From: Drechmeria coniospora | Lineage: Eukaryota; Ascomycota; Sordariomycetes; Hypocreales; Ophiocordycipitaceae | Length of the DNA stretch: 64,000 bases | Reading direction: 5' to 3' | NCBI RefSeq assembly: GCF_001625195.1 | Contig: NC_054391.1 | Coordinates: forward strand, 5,901,157-5,965,156 | Shown: in pieces, positions 11,836 to 21,790 of the stretch | Layout: every line of letters begins with the position of its first letter | Numbering within the stretch: the stretch's first letter is position 1 | The notes under the pieces: generated by a model | What the model was told of the DNA's origin: nothing | Database searches by the model: none | What the model saw: the letters and a program-made list of their open reading frames with translations, nothing else | Program-made: the position numbers and the translations under genes

Positions 11836-12230
11836 GAGAACAGTCCCAGTTTTGCACCCAAGAGTTCTTATCCTAACAAAGAGCAACTACTACTTATATT
11901 TATTCATGGCATTCGACTTAAGTCGAAGCTTAAATTTACGTCCGATTAGAGCGATATCGAATTCCTTATCGAATGGCCTGTTGAACGCAACGAACGGGTA
12001 GACTTCACTCGTATTGTGATGAGGCCCATCTTCCTGTTCCATGTATTGGCTTCTTCAATATATGGCTTCGGTGTGAGGTTTCGAGATAGACAACTACCTG
12101 CGTCGCGAAATTGTGAATGCTGTCAACGTGAACTGCAGGAAGCTGCAATGGAGCAACTGCCGACAGCTGTCAAGTCATCGACACTAACCATAGGTTCAGA
12201 TATGTACCTGCTGCGTTGATTAACGTTTTC
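11836..12230 (+). pseudogene. Relic of the nucleotidyltransferase gene (3' part) and its tail
   Basis: From about 11836 to 12010 this DNA aligns by eye with the 3' half of the gene at 12292. The words GTTTTGCACCC, TCCTAACAAAGA and CGATATCGAATTCCTTATCG match almost exactly. The reading frame is broken by stops and by loss of an internal block. No 5' half of the gene is seen between it and the unknown gene upstream. Its tail, with TGGCTTCTTCAATATATGGC near 12045, recurs downstream of the second unknown-gene copy near 14195. It is best read as a decayed duplicate. Confidence 0.75.
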
Positions 12231-12291
12231 TCATCCGGCAATCCTCTTCCACCCAACCTTTTCACCCTTACGCTTTTCAATTTTGCACAAT

Positions 12292-13018
12292 ATGGACGCA
12301 ATTGTTCCCTCAGCCAATAACTCCTTGCGACAGGCCGCCGAGGCTATGTCGACCATTCTAAGCCGACGAAATATCCATCATGCTGTAATTGGTGGGGTTG
12401 CTGTCCTACTCCTTGGCCACGAACGTCAGACATCAGACCTTGATGTAGTCATCGACGTAAAGAATGCTGAAGAACTGGACCTTGTTTCCGACTACCTCAT
12501 CGAGGGCGATGCCCGCTTCTCGAAGGAATGCCTCAAGCTCTACTTTACACCATCCGAGGGTCAACAGTCCCGTGTTCTTATTGAACGACTTCCGATCGGA
12601 TCACTCGGGCTTCCTACGCAGCTCAACATACTTCGGCCCGGTAATGGTAGCTATCTTCCTCCACCTATTCTTACGCTGGGATTATGCTTAGTGTCCCATA
12701 GGATTGGTCCCGGTTTTGCACCCGAGAATTCTCATCCTGACAAAGATCAAACGCTGCTCCTGGCTGATTGAGAGCACGCGACCAAAATCCAGGCTCAAGT
12801 TCTTGTCCGATGAAAGCGACATCGAATTCCTTATCGAATGGCTGGTTGAACATGACGAAAAGATAGACTTTGTCGGCTACCAGTCACCCGATATGGACAG
12901 GTTATATACAGCTGTGCAGAAGATGGTGAAATTCTGGGAAAGGACTGGAAAGGAAGAAAAAGCACAGAGGATTTGCTTGGTGCTTGAGAATCGTGACCGC
13001 GAAAGGATCATGAGATAA
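12292..13018 (+). pseudogene. Nucleotidyltransferase-fold protein gene with frameshift
   Basis: The frame opens at ATG 12292 (MDAIVPSANNSLRQAAEAMS). It shows the polymerase-beta/MNT-type signature: a GG motif in AVIGGVAVLLL, then the acidic pair in TSDLDVVID about 20 residues later. These are the metal- and nucleotide-binding elements of the superfamily that includes AbiEii-like and KNTase-like proteins. After ILRPGNGSYLPPP the frame soon runs to a stop at 12769. The rest of the protein (VPVLHPRILILTKIK, then SDIEFLIEWLVEH to residue MR at 13015) continues from about 12704 in another frame. No intron with usable splice sites bridges the two, so a one-base indel near 12670-12707 is the simplest explanation. 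A sequencing error cannot be excluded. The upstream relic at 11836 shares the second part. Confidence 0.7.
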
Positions 13019-13146
13019 GTCATGTCATTAGTAAGCCCTCCTGTAGCAGTAGGACTCAGTACAAGTATATATTATACATGCACTCTGGATCCAGTTTGCC
13101 GAGTCGTTGTCATTCTTCTTCCACCTTCACACAACCCACCATAACT

Positions 13147-13886
13147 ATGGATCTATTATCTCCTGAAGGCAAGGCCCTGTTAAATGCCTTGGGGGCCGCC
13201 GATATTCATCTTATTGAGTGGGAACAAATGCTATGGGCACGTTTAGGATATCCTCTTGGTTTTACAGGCGTTTGTTCCAATCCATCTCCATTACCTGCCT
13301 GTTAGATTTGTCGTCTAATAATAATTGTCAGGGCCTGTTCTTTTTAATCGACGACCAACAGCTATCTAATGTCCGCAATATCGCCCCTCAACTAGGCTTT
13401 GAACCTGTCAGTCAGCAGCAGTTAGCATACGGGTACCCATCCGAGTTTGCTGATTGCTGTATCCGCTATCGTCTCGAGAATCCTGAAGACATGCAATGGA
13501 GTCCTGTAGTACCGCGGCTTGGATTTTTGCCCCTTTCATGGGCTGGAATTTCTTGCAGTGATATGATACCTCTTGCATCTTCCGAAAGCAATCTACCATG
13601 CGCAGTCTGGACAATACCCCTTCATACTACGTGTACTTCGCTCTTGCGCATAGTGACGCATGAGAGTTATAAAAGTAAGCTCCGCTATGCATTGTTTCGT
13701 GATCTAGCAGGGCTTATTGCGTACGGACTATTCGATATGAGCTATGAAGGGGATTATATAGACTACTCAAATACACACGAACTACTTACAGATGCAGAGG
13801 TATTAGAGATGGAGAATGCTATTGGCCAAATTAGAGAATGGACCTGGAAGAGCGACGAAGAGTGGATGAGGGAGGCACTCATTTAG
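13147..13886 (+). CDS. Conserved unknown protein, copy 2 (C-terminally truncated)
   Basis: Two exons, 13147-13269 and 13332-13886, give 225 aa. The 62-nt intron sits at the same codon and has the same GTTTGT donor as in copy 1. The protein is collinear with copy 1 (MDLLSPEGKALLNALGAADI, GLFFLIDDQQL, LLRIVTHESYKSKLRYALF, IAYGLFDMSYEGDY). It stops at ATTTAG, 23 codons earlier than copy 1. Reading through that codon, the next ~23 codons still resemble the copy 1 tail, so the stop is a recent nonsense change. The leaders also match (CTTCCACCTTCACACAACCCACC here, a near-identical run before copy 1). The duplication therefore included the promoter-proximal leader. Whether it is still functional is unclear. 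Confidence 0.65.
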
Positions 13887-14635
13887 GTAGTGACGGTAAA
13901 GATCCGCTATCAAGATCTGCCTCATAGCGAATCAGTTTCACCGTCATTGCAGGGCTAGCTTTACCGGCATTACTCCTACTTTCTAATTACTATGCCTTAC
14001 AAGTATAGTGTGGTTCCCATGATGCTCCCGTAGTGGTGAAAACGAGACACTAGCCAAATTTTCTGGAGTACCATGAATGCCATTGGGTTCAGCTTAGTTA
14101 ACTGCAAACAGAAATCGTCATCGCACGCGAGGAGAGAAATATGCTAGTTCGGCCAAAAAGAAGGCCACATCGGGCCGCTCGCCATTCCAATCCAACTGGC
14201 TCCTTCGATACATGGCTTCGGTACGACGTACGGAACGTTAATACCGCCACTGTCAGCCGTATGCCTCGATGCGTCACGACTTGAATTAACTCCCCTCCCT
14301 AACAAAGCGCGTGCTATGGGTGGATGCGGATGTGTTCGCCTACCATCAAGACGAGGATTACACTATCAAAACAGGCCGCGTATTCACAATGAACTTCAGG
14401 CAAGACAAGCAGTGAGCGTGAGAGGTTATTCTACATTCATCTAGCCATGCCAAGCTTTATCACTGATCAAAACATCACTTCTTCCGGCAGCAATCCAAAA
14501 CTAGTTCTCTAGAACATAGGCCCGCGCAAGGGAGGGCTTGAATGGCGGTTCGAAAGATTTTATTGGCCCAAGTCGACTTGTCTCGCTCCACTGGTATTGA
14601 TGCTGAACTTGCGGCAAATCATCGTAGGCTGGAAG
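13887..14635. other. Degenerate 3' flank of the duplicated cassette
   Basis: This holds the read-through tail of copy 2 and a segment near 14190-14225 that resembles the tail of the upstream relic (GGCTCCTTCGATACATGGCT). It also has an open coding-like stretch at 14290-14415, described separately. Nothing intact is recognised. Confidence 0.5.
14290..14415 (+). pseudogene. Coding-like fragment without a start codon
   Basis: After an in-frame TAA at 14287 this frame is open to TGA at 14413. It translates to a protein-like stretch containing KRVLWVDADVFAYHQDEDY and TGRVFTMNFRQDKQ. It has no ATG near its start and no recognised family. It may be an exon, or a remnant of a third gene in the duplicated cassette. 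Confidence 0.35.
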
Positions 14636-15847
14636 CTATGGAGACTCGTCCCACGTGGGCTTGAGGGACCATCGCTGCTTCTCGGTGCCCTCGGCAAAAG
14701 GGACACCAAGCTCAAACAGTTTGGTGACGACGGCAGAAAAGTCGTTGAAGAAGGCCTCGTTGTCCTTGGCGTACTTTTCGGTGAAGGGCTTGAACTTCTT
14801 GTCCTGGACAAGCACCATGTCGGTGGGCAGCATCATGAGCGTCTTGGTCTTCTTGTCCTCGTACTGGGGGGAGATTAGCACGACACAAGCTCGCTCGGGC
14901 GGCCAAACATCGGGCCAAGCTCACCTGCTTGGGACCGGTCCACTTCTTCCACTGCCACTTCTCCTCGACGAGCAGCCGGTAGTAGTCGTTGGTCAGGATG
15001 GTCGGAGAGAAGGTCCAGGGGCCATCAAAGCCAGATCGGTCGGTGTGGCAGCGGCCGAGGGCGTGGGCGCCAGACAGGGCGACGATCTCCTGGTCGTTGA
15101 AGCCCATGCGGTAGAAAATGTTGCGCAGGTGATCGCCGCCCTGGGTGGCGTCGGGCAGGCGACCATCGGGTGTGCAGGCGGTCACGTCTCTGTCAGAACG
15201 GCCGGGGCGGTAGGGCACGATGGGGCCCTGCATCTCCTGGATGGCGGTGACGCCGGCGAGGATCCAAAGGTCGGAGTAGGTGATCCAGGGGAACTTGGCT
15301 GCGTCGTCGGTCAGCGATTGTGGTGCTCGACGCTTCGTCCGGCCGAGAGGAACTCACCCTTCACAGGCTCGAGAAACTGACGGGCGGCGGCGAGGCCGGC
15401 GTTGGCGCCGTGGTCGGCCTCGGGAGAGAAGCGCATGGTGGCGCCGTTGCTGCCGCCGGTACCCGTGGCCTTGTCGAAGGTGCCCGAGGCGTGCCAGGCC
15501 AGGCGCAGCAGGACGGGGCCGAAGCTCCCGTCGTCATAGTCATCCTTCTCCTCGAGCCGGCCGGCGATCTCGTCGTACACCTTTTGGTAGTCCTCCTTGG
15601 TGGGGTTGACGAGCTTGGACGACGCGGCGGACGGGGCGCCGTTGACGGTGTAGTACCAGTATCCGAGACCACCGGCGGCGGCGATGCCGGTCAAGTACAG
15701 CCAGGTCGACGATGACTTCTGCGCAGGCTCGGACGAGTACCAGCGACGGCCCTGCTGGCGGAAGCCCTGACGAGGAGCGACGGAGAAGGCGCTGCGAGCC
15801 GTCGCCCGGGTCGCCGCACGAGAAACAAGACGAGCTGCGGAGGCCAT
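14636..15847 (-). CDS. CCP1: Cytochrome c peroxidase, mitochondrial
   Basis: Three exons in transcript order, 15358-15847, 14925-15298 and 14636-14863, give 363 aa (yeast Ccp1 is 361). It reduces H2O2 with electrons from cytochrome c in the intermembrane space. The N-terminus is a basic, serine-rich presequence ([20 protein letters not shown]). A hydrophobic sorting segment follows, [18 protein letters not shown], near residues 49-66. This is the bipartite signal expected for intermembrane-space delivery. The catalytic distal triad is visible in [12 protein letters not shown] (Arg, Trp, His). The proximal haem-ligand histidine is in [11 protein letters not shown], the radical-site tryptophan in FDGPWTFSP, and the proximal Asp in [11 protein letters not shown]. 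Introns have GTGAGT and GTGAGC donors. Confidence 0.95.
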
Positions 15848-16319
15848 CTGGCGAACAAGTCAGCACCGAGCACCGAGAGCAGCGGGCGCCTGTGCTGGAG
15901 CAGGGTCTGGGTTTGGGGGGTTCGAGCGGCCTACTGTACTTGGAGCCAACGGCGACGTGGGCTATTCGGTAAAGGCAAGGAAGGATGGAAGAGAAGTCCT
16001 CGGGAAGGATGGAGCGAGGGCAAATTCAAGATATAACCTTGTCCGAGAGAATGTGGACAAAGGCAGGAAGACAAGAAGGCAAGGCAACCGGAGAGCAACG
16101 GACGAAATAGGCTTCACCCAAGCAAGGTACGAGAATGAGTGCTGGACAGAACAGGTAAACACGACGGCGAACCGAGGGAGTGAAGGAACTCGCGTATCAC
16201 CACCAGGGGATCCATCGGGGTTCGTTGAAATTGGAAACGTATGACTGGCTCGTCGGAGACCCGCGGACCTGAGCCATCCTTGGCCCTTGTGGGGACTGCA
16301 GCGGCCAGCTCCGAGCTAT
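15848..16319. other. Promoter region of CCP1, no supported gene
   Basis: This should contain the CCP1 promoter and 5' UTR. It is purine-rich on the plus strand with no recognisable coding frame. Confidence 0.5.
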
Positions 16320-17060
16320 GACCGACGCTGCCAGCATACAGTATGAAGTACTGTAAGTACTGTACTTAACTTGTATCACTCCGTACTCTGTACATGCAGG
16401 AAGTACTATACTCCGTACATGCACTTACTTGCAAGTACTGTACTCCGTACTTACGGAGTACTGTACCTACATGTAAGCACGCCGAAGTACAGTACATGTA
16501 CAGAGTGTGCAGTGCATATACAGAGTGCAGTGAATACACAGAGTACAGTGCGTAGTAAGTTCGGACTACGGAGTATACTTACAACTACTGCACTGTACAT
16601 GTACATGTACGGAGTACATGTACAACCACGTACTTACAAGGAGTAATAGTAATGCCCACCTGGTAGCATCAGTACTTAAGACCAGGACAGAGTTGGTAGT
16701 ACAGCTCGAACAACACACAGCACAGTGAGAGCAGTTCTAGAAATTAATACAGTGCACGGAGTACTGTAATTACTGTACTCCGTACACAGTCCAAGATACA
16801 AGTACATGTACTTGTATTACTGTACTCCCTACTTGTACTTACTGGCAAGCATTACTGAAAACATGTACTCCTCCGTACATGTACCCGTAAGCACTCACAA
16901 ACGACGGGTCCCACTTCCAACGACCAAGCTCCCCATCCTACCCATCGACCTCTCGTGCTGCAAGCTGTAGTAAAGTCTCGGGGAGATAGATGGGCTACAA
17001 GTACAGTCTCTGAGGCAAGTACGCTGCAAGTACAGTATCTGAGGCAAGTACGAGAGATAG
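16320..17060. repeat. GTAC-palindrome-rich intergenic island 2
   Basis: TACTCCGTAC at 16441 and TTACGGAGTA at 16451 are back to back. Many TACATGTA and AAGTACAG words follow, with a sparser zone at 16900-16970. A 20-base near-repeat (GAGGCAAGTACGCTGCAAGT / GAGGCAAGTACGAGAGATAG) lies at about 17010-17060. No gene is seen. Confidence 0.7.
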
Positions 17061-17798
17061 TAGAACGACATGCAGATGTATGCATCAGCTTACTGTAGAT
17101 TGAGGAGTAAATTTTGCTTCTCAAACTCGTATTGTGCCGAATGCGTGGCACAAGCCGAGCATGGCAGTGTTAGGTGCATGGACGTAAGTACAGCAATTGT
17201 AGGTACGGGGCCAAAGTGTCGATTCACTTTGTACAGTATTGATAGTGGTACTCCGTAGCGTAACCAAAATTGAATCGTCACTTTTGCCTAGTGATTGTAG
17301 TCGTGTAGTTGGACACATGATGGGTGCGGAATGGGTGCGAAACACTGACATGAGTCATGAGCTATGAGCTACGTACGCACTCCGTACAACCTCTTCGATT
17401 GATCGACGCTCAGTAGCAATCATCTAGCTACTAGGTACTAACCTTCCCCTCCCGTCCATGGCGTGTGCAGCCAAGCACTCGGCATGGTGTCAAAGGCATG
17501 TACATCATCGTCATGTCCGCAATCAGCCACCCACTCAGACCTGGTCCATCTGGACCCCGTTCAACCCATACTCGTCCAGCCCGTCATGCTCGTCCGTCGT
17601 CGGTTTTTGTCATCCACATACTCGTACATTTCCCGCCGCTCCGCCGTGCACGAGACGCATCCAAGCGTCACTCCACCGGGGCCATCCCGGTGCTCGATGG
17701 TTGGTTGTCGGAAACGAACACGTCGTTGTTGGCGAGCAAAGCTCTCCCTCCTCTGCGCCGTCCCTCGCACGCCGCTCCGCAGGCGACCGGTTCCATCG
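17061..17798. other. Intergenic 3' flank of PRP39
   Basis: Apart from a MITE-like element at 17204-17299 and a few TACTCCGTA words, I see no feature. Overlapping frames at 17460-17800 are probably the antisense of the PRP39 3' UTR and are not supported as genes. Confidence 0.45.
17204..17299 (+). mobile_element. MITE-like element, copy 3 (diverged)
   Basis: It begins TACGGGGCCAAAGTGTCGAT and ends with the conserved block ACCAAAATTGAATCGTCACT followed by TTTGCCTAGTGATTGTA. About 96 bp, with TA at both edges. The interior has gained TACTCCGTA, which lengthens it relative to copies 1 and 4. Confidence 0.65.
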
Positions 17799-20157
17799 TC
17801 AGTTGTAATCTGCCGGACCCTGCGCCCCTGGGATCGGGGCCTCGTGGTCGTAAAAGAAGATGAGCCTGGCCTCGGCTTTCTGCTTGCTCGCTTCGTCCAG
17901 CTCCGTCGCGCCGGCTCCGTTCTGGCCGTCGGTGGACAGCGCAGCCACGGACGAGGATCTGTCACGGTTAGCATCAGCCAGCAAACTTGACGCCCAGCTC
18001 GGGAGCTCCGACGGTGGCGGGACGTACCCGGAGATGGCTCGATCGACTGCCGCAAACTCCTTCATCGCATCCTTGCCTCCGCGCTGGACCAGGAAGTTGA
18101 GGAAAATGATGCCGAGATCTCGCTTCACACTCGGCGACAGCCGGCTCTTGGCCCGAATCTCCTCGAAGACGTGCTTGACTCGCTGGGTGGCGTCGTCCTG
18201 TGCCTGCGAGTGCATCGGCTGCTCGAGCTCGAACTCGAACCATTTCTCCCAAAACGTGCGGCTGCTCCCGTACCACTGCGAGTTCTTGAGGAACACGGCG
18301 CGCGCCTGCTCGGCCGACCCCTGCACTTTCCACAGCAGAATGGCCCACTCGGCAACCAGAGCGGCCTTGGTGTACAGGTCGACGGTCGGGGCGTCGATTT
18401 GATCCTTGAGGACTTGGATGGCAGCCTCGATGCCGTTCTGACGACGCTCAAGGTGCGCCCACGAGAGGATGACCTCGATGCAATCCGGGAGCTTGGCCAA
18501 GATGCCCGCGTGAATGTCCCGGGCGGCGTCGATGTTCCCCTGGCTCTCCTCAAAGTAGGCCCACTGCATGCGGATCCCGGGGCGGCTGACGGGCACGCAA
18601 AAGGAGGCGAGGATGTAGATGTGTCGAAGCTCCGTCTCCTTCCCGGCTTGCGTAGACATCCACCGCGCGTAGCGAAACCAGAATTCTTCGTAGTAGGCGC
18701 AGATGTGATTGCACTTCTCGTACAGGAACTTGATCCGTTCCACGTCGCCCTCTGCTTCCTCGAGGTCCAGGTATCCGCGCCAGGCATTGAGCTGCGCGTG
18801 CGTCAACTCGGTGGTGTGGAAGTAGGGACGACCCATCTCGGATTCAAAGGTCCAACGCTTGTTGGTCTCGACGGCCGTGACGGAGAATATGTCGTAGTAC
18901 ATGGCGTCAATCTTGGCACGAACGTCGCGCTCCACCTCGAGCTCGGGGCGCGCATCCGAGCCCGATTTCGACTCGGCCTGAAACCGAGCGAGCACATCCG
19001 CCGGCACGATGTCTTCCACCGGAAGCGTGTGGGCCAAGGTGCGGAGCTTCTCGTAGTAGCGGCTGTACTGGTGCATCGGGATGCGAATGATGCGGACTAG
19101 AATCGCAAAGGCGTGAGCGTGGCATTCTTGGCGCTGCTCGAACTCAAGGTACGTGTCCCAGAATGGGTGAGCGGCGTAATCAATGCCGACCAGGGCGGCG
19201 GCCCGTTCGAAGAGTCTATCGGGCTGCGTCAGCAAACGTCCTCGCGGTGCGGATGTCAAGCAGGTGACGGGGAAAGGGAGGGGGGGCACGGAAGAAGACG
19301 GAGAGGGAAGGGATCAGTACAAGCAAGAGAGGGCGAGAACGGGACCAGCAAAACAAACGACCAGGAGCCGAGTCCGTTGCATGTTCGATGAGAGGGTACG
19401 CGGCAGATGGACAGGTGGATGAGACGACGAGCAGATACGAGGGAGTAGGCGTGGTATGCAAAAAGAGCCTGATGCGCATCATGAGAGAAGAATCCAGGCA
19501 TGGAGAGGGCACTGTGAGGGCATATCTCACCAGCACACGCGTCGACTGCCCAATGCGCGAGGTTCACGGGTGTGATGGCCTCGCAGCGATGCTGCGTTGG
19601 TGGCTGCGTTAAGGGGAAGGAAACACAGCCCACCAATACTTACTCTCGAACGACGTCGGGGTCATGACAGGTATCCATCTTGAACCGGCAGTACTCTGCC
19701 CACAAGTCGACGGAATGGGGGTTGCAAGCGACGCCTCGTTCGTACACCTGCCACATCGGTCAGTCGACGGCCGCGCTGCCTGGGGTGACGGTGCTTGCTC
19801 ACCATTTCGGCAGACTCTGTGCCGGCGATGTTGAACTCGGTGTCTGCGTACTTTTTCCAGTAGCCGAAGAAGAGAGGGAACCTCGCGAGAAGGCGTTCGT
19901 ATGCATCGCGGCAGGAAGCAAGCGCTTGCGGGTTTGAGTTGCGGCTGAGGCCTCCTTCGAGACTCTCGCAGGCCTTGATAAGGTTCTCCCAGTTATCAAG
20001 TGTGTCGGGGTCGGCTTCCTATCATGGCGCGTTAGATGCGGAAAGCAAAACGGGCGTCCGAGAAGGTAGCAGATGATGAACGCACCACGTCGGCTTGGAA
20101 TTTGCGAACGGCAGCGAATTCCTCGTCGAGGCCGCTCATCTGGCCGAAGTCGTTCAT
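17799..20157 (-). CDS. PRP39: Pre-mRNA-processing factor 39 (Prp39), HAT-repeat U1 snRNP protein
   Basis: Four exons in transcript order, 20086-20157, 19803-20018, 19644-19747 and 17799-19215, give 602 aa. Donors are GTGCGT, GTGAGC and GTAAGT; the reading frame is kept at every join. Prp39 is a U1 snRNP component made of half-a-TPR repeats and helps define the 5' splice site. HAT signatures run throughout: DNWENLIKACES, LFFGYWKKYADTE, LWAEYCRFK, FWDTYLEFEQ, AWRGYLDLEEAEGD, FWFRYARWMS and FWEKWFEFELEQP. The start MNDFGQMSGLDEEF gives a short N-terminus before the first repeat. The C-terminal 60 residues are polar and weakly conserved. A splice-like CTAAC...CAG within the last exon would mark only a ~33-nt intron, and I left it as coding. 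Confidence 0.9.
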
Positions 20158-20528
20158 GGTTGCGAAAGCCCAAGCGAGTGGCGACTCGGCAGAGATTGTG
20201 AGTGAATCGATGGAGAAAGGTTACAGCCCTCTGGCAGGCTGTTCGAGATATGTGGGAGTTCGTTCCCTGCGACACAGAATCGGGGGATGCAAATGTGGAG
20301 TGGGAAGGTTTGCAGAAGGGACGGACTTTGATGATGAAGGAGTCGACCTGGCAGGTGGTACTTGACCGAGATGTACAGCTGGCGGAGAAATATGTATTGG
20401 TTGCGTGGGGAATGCGAGAGACGGAACTTGGGAGCAAAGTACCACTAGCTAGGAGCATGCCGAAGGGAAGCACATATTGAATGGGCACGTGCCGTCAACT
20501 CATCCGAGCCTCAGTGACTAAGCCGAGT

Positions 20529-20553
20529 GGGGGGGTGGGGGGGGGGGGGGGGG
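20529..20553. repeat. Poly-G tract
   Basis: An almost uninterrupted G run with a single T, on the plus strand in the PRP39 upstream region. It could form a G-quadruplex and is prone to length change or assembly error. Confidence 0.85.
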
Positions 20554-21078
20554 CGTCTGCATTTTCTTTCCTCGCCAGCTCCGCAGTCGTCGCTCTTTTT
20601 TTTTTCCCTTCCAAGGCTCGTGATGATTCTTTCAAAATATACATGATAGGAAGAGACTGAACGCTTTCCCAAGGAAAGCATGATCTCAATTGTGAATCTG
20701 AAGCCTTCTACCAAGCCAGTTTCCTTTTATTTTTATTTTTCTTCTATTTCAGTCTTGGGAGTTGATGTGGCCGTAAATTGCCTGCCACTTAACAAAACCT
20801 GCAGACCAGACGGGTGTCTATTCAAGCCCACCCTGTCTTTTTTTCTAGTTGCGCTCCTCGTTATGGAGGACATGTATGGCCCAAAGACATGGGTACGTTG
20901 TGCTCAGCTTGGTGGCTGGATATCCCAAGTAGAAGCTTCAGCTAGCTGGTCCGCCGCTGGCAGATTCGTTGACTGCTGGGCTGCCATGTCGAGTTTTGCT
21001 ATAATACAGCAATTACTGTACTGTACGCAAACGGCCAGGAACGCTAGCAGACCTTGATACGACAACAAACCTGCTAGG

Positions 21079-21162
21079 TACAGTGGGGTGGCAAAAATGT
21101 CGCTTCAATATGTAGGAGTAGCGCTACCAAAACTGAATCGTCACTTTTGTCAAGTGACTGTA
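21079..21162 (+). mobile_element. MITE-like element, copy 4
   Basis: An 84-bp element that starts TACAGTGGGGTGGCAAAAAT and ends TTTTGTCAAGTGACTGTA. Its ends form an imperfect inverted repeat and it carries a central GTAGCGCTAC palindrome. TA dinucleotides flank both ends, as expected for Tc1/mariner-type insertion. It is the cleanest copy in the window. Confidence 0.75.
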
Positions 21163-21790
21163 CGGAGTACATGTACAATATTTACTGTACTTACCTTCTC
21201 TGCCTGCTACTCATCCAGTCCAAACTCATCCATCCTGCTACAATTGGGGGATTGGTGAAGCAATGGTTGAAAATGAGCATCTACGTGCACGAAAAATAGA
21301 GCTCCGGCAGTATCTGTATCAATTGTGCATCGTAATGGTAATCAAAGTCACCCGAGACTGAATCGTCCTCGGAAAGGTACCCAGATCAGCAGCTATCCCT
21401 TCGTGTTCCAGGTGCTTTTCAAGGTACATGGTACTTCCTTCGTCAGCATCAAGGCAATGCTAGCTTGAGGTACCCAGTACCGCCGTTAGTCGACGTCATC
21501 TTCCACTTGCCAACAACGTAATAACCCCCAACTTCCAATCGCTCAGGAGTACGCAAACTCCTAGTACTCCCATGGCTATCGAAGCTACAAACCACAAAGC
21601 CAAGTACATTCGACCCTACTACCTTCTACCTTACTGCCCGGTACGAATTAACCTACCTCCCGGTCTAGGTAGCCTGATCGCAGCAGACAACGACCGACCT
21701 TTCGACACCGGCTGGATCATGGACCCTGCTCGATCCTAATGCCACGCGTGTCCCATTCGTTGGCCATCTCTCCCAGTGCCGACCTTTTCC

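Larger units (their letters stand above)
20158..21790. other. Divergent promoter region between PRP39 and the synaptojanin gene
   Basis: About 1.6 kb between two divergently transcribed genes. It has a long poly-G run at about 20529-20553, a poly-T run near 20597 and a MITE-like element at 21079-21162. No coding frame is supported. Confidence 0.55.

Noticed and set aside
17963..18000. Short intron-like segment in the last PRP39 exon (CTAAC...CAG)
   Set aside because: The only usable donor gives about 33 nt, and the sequence is open and in frame, so it was kept as coding.
18171..19100. 309-codon plus-strand frame
   Set aside because: Antisense of the PRP39 HAT-repeat exon. Leu/Val/Asp-rich translation with no recognisable domain.
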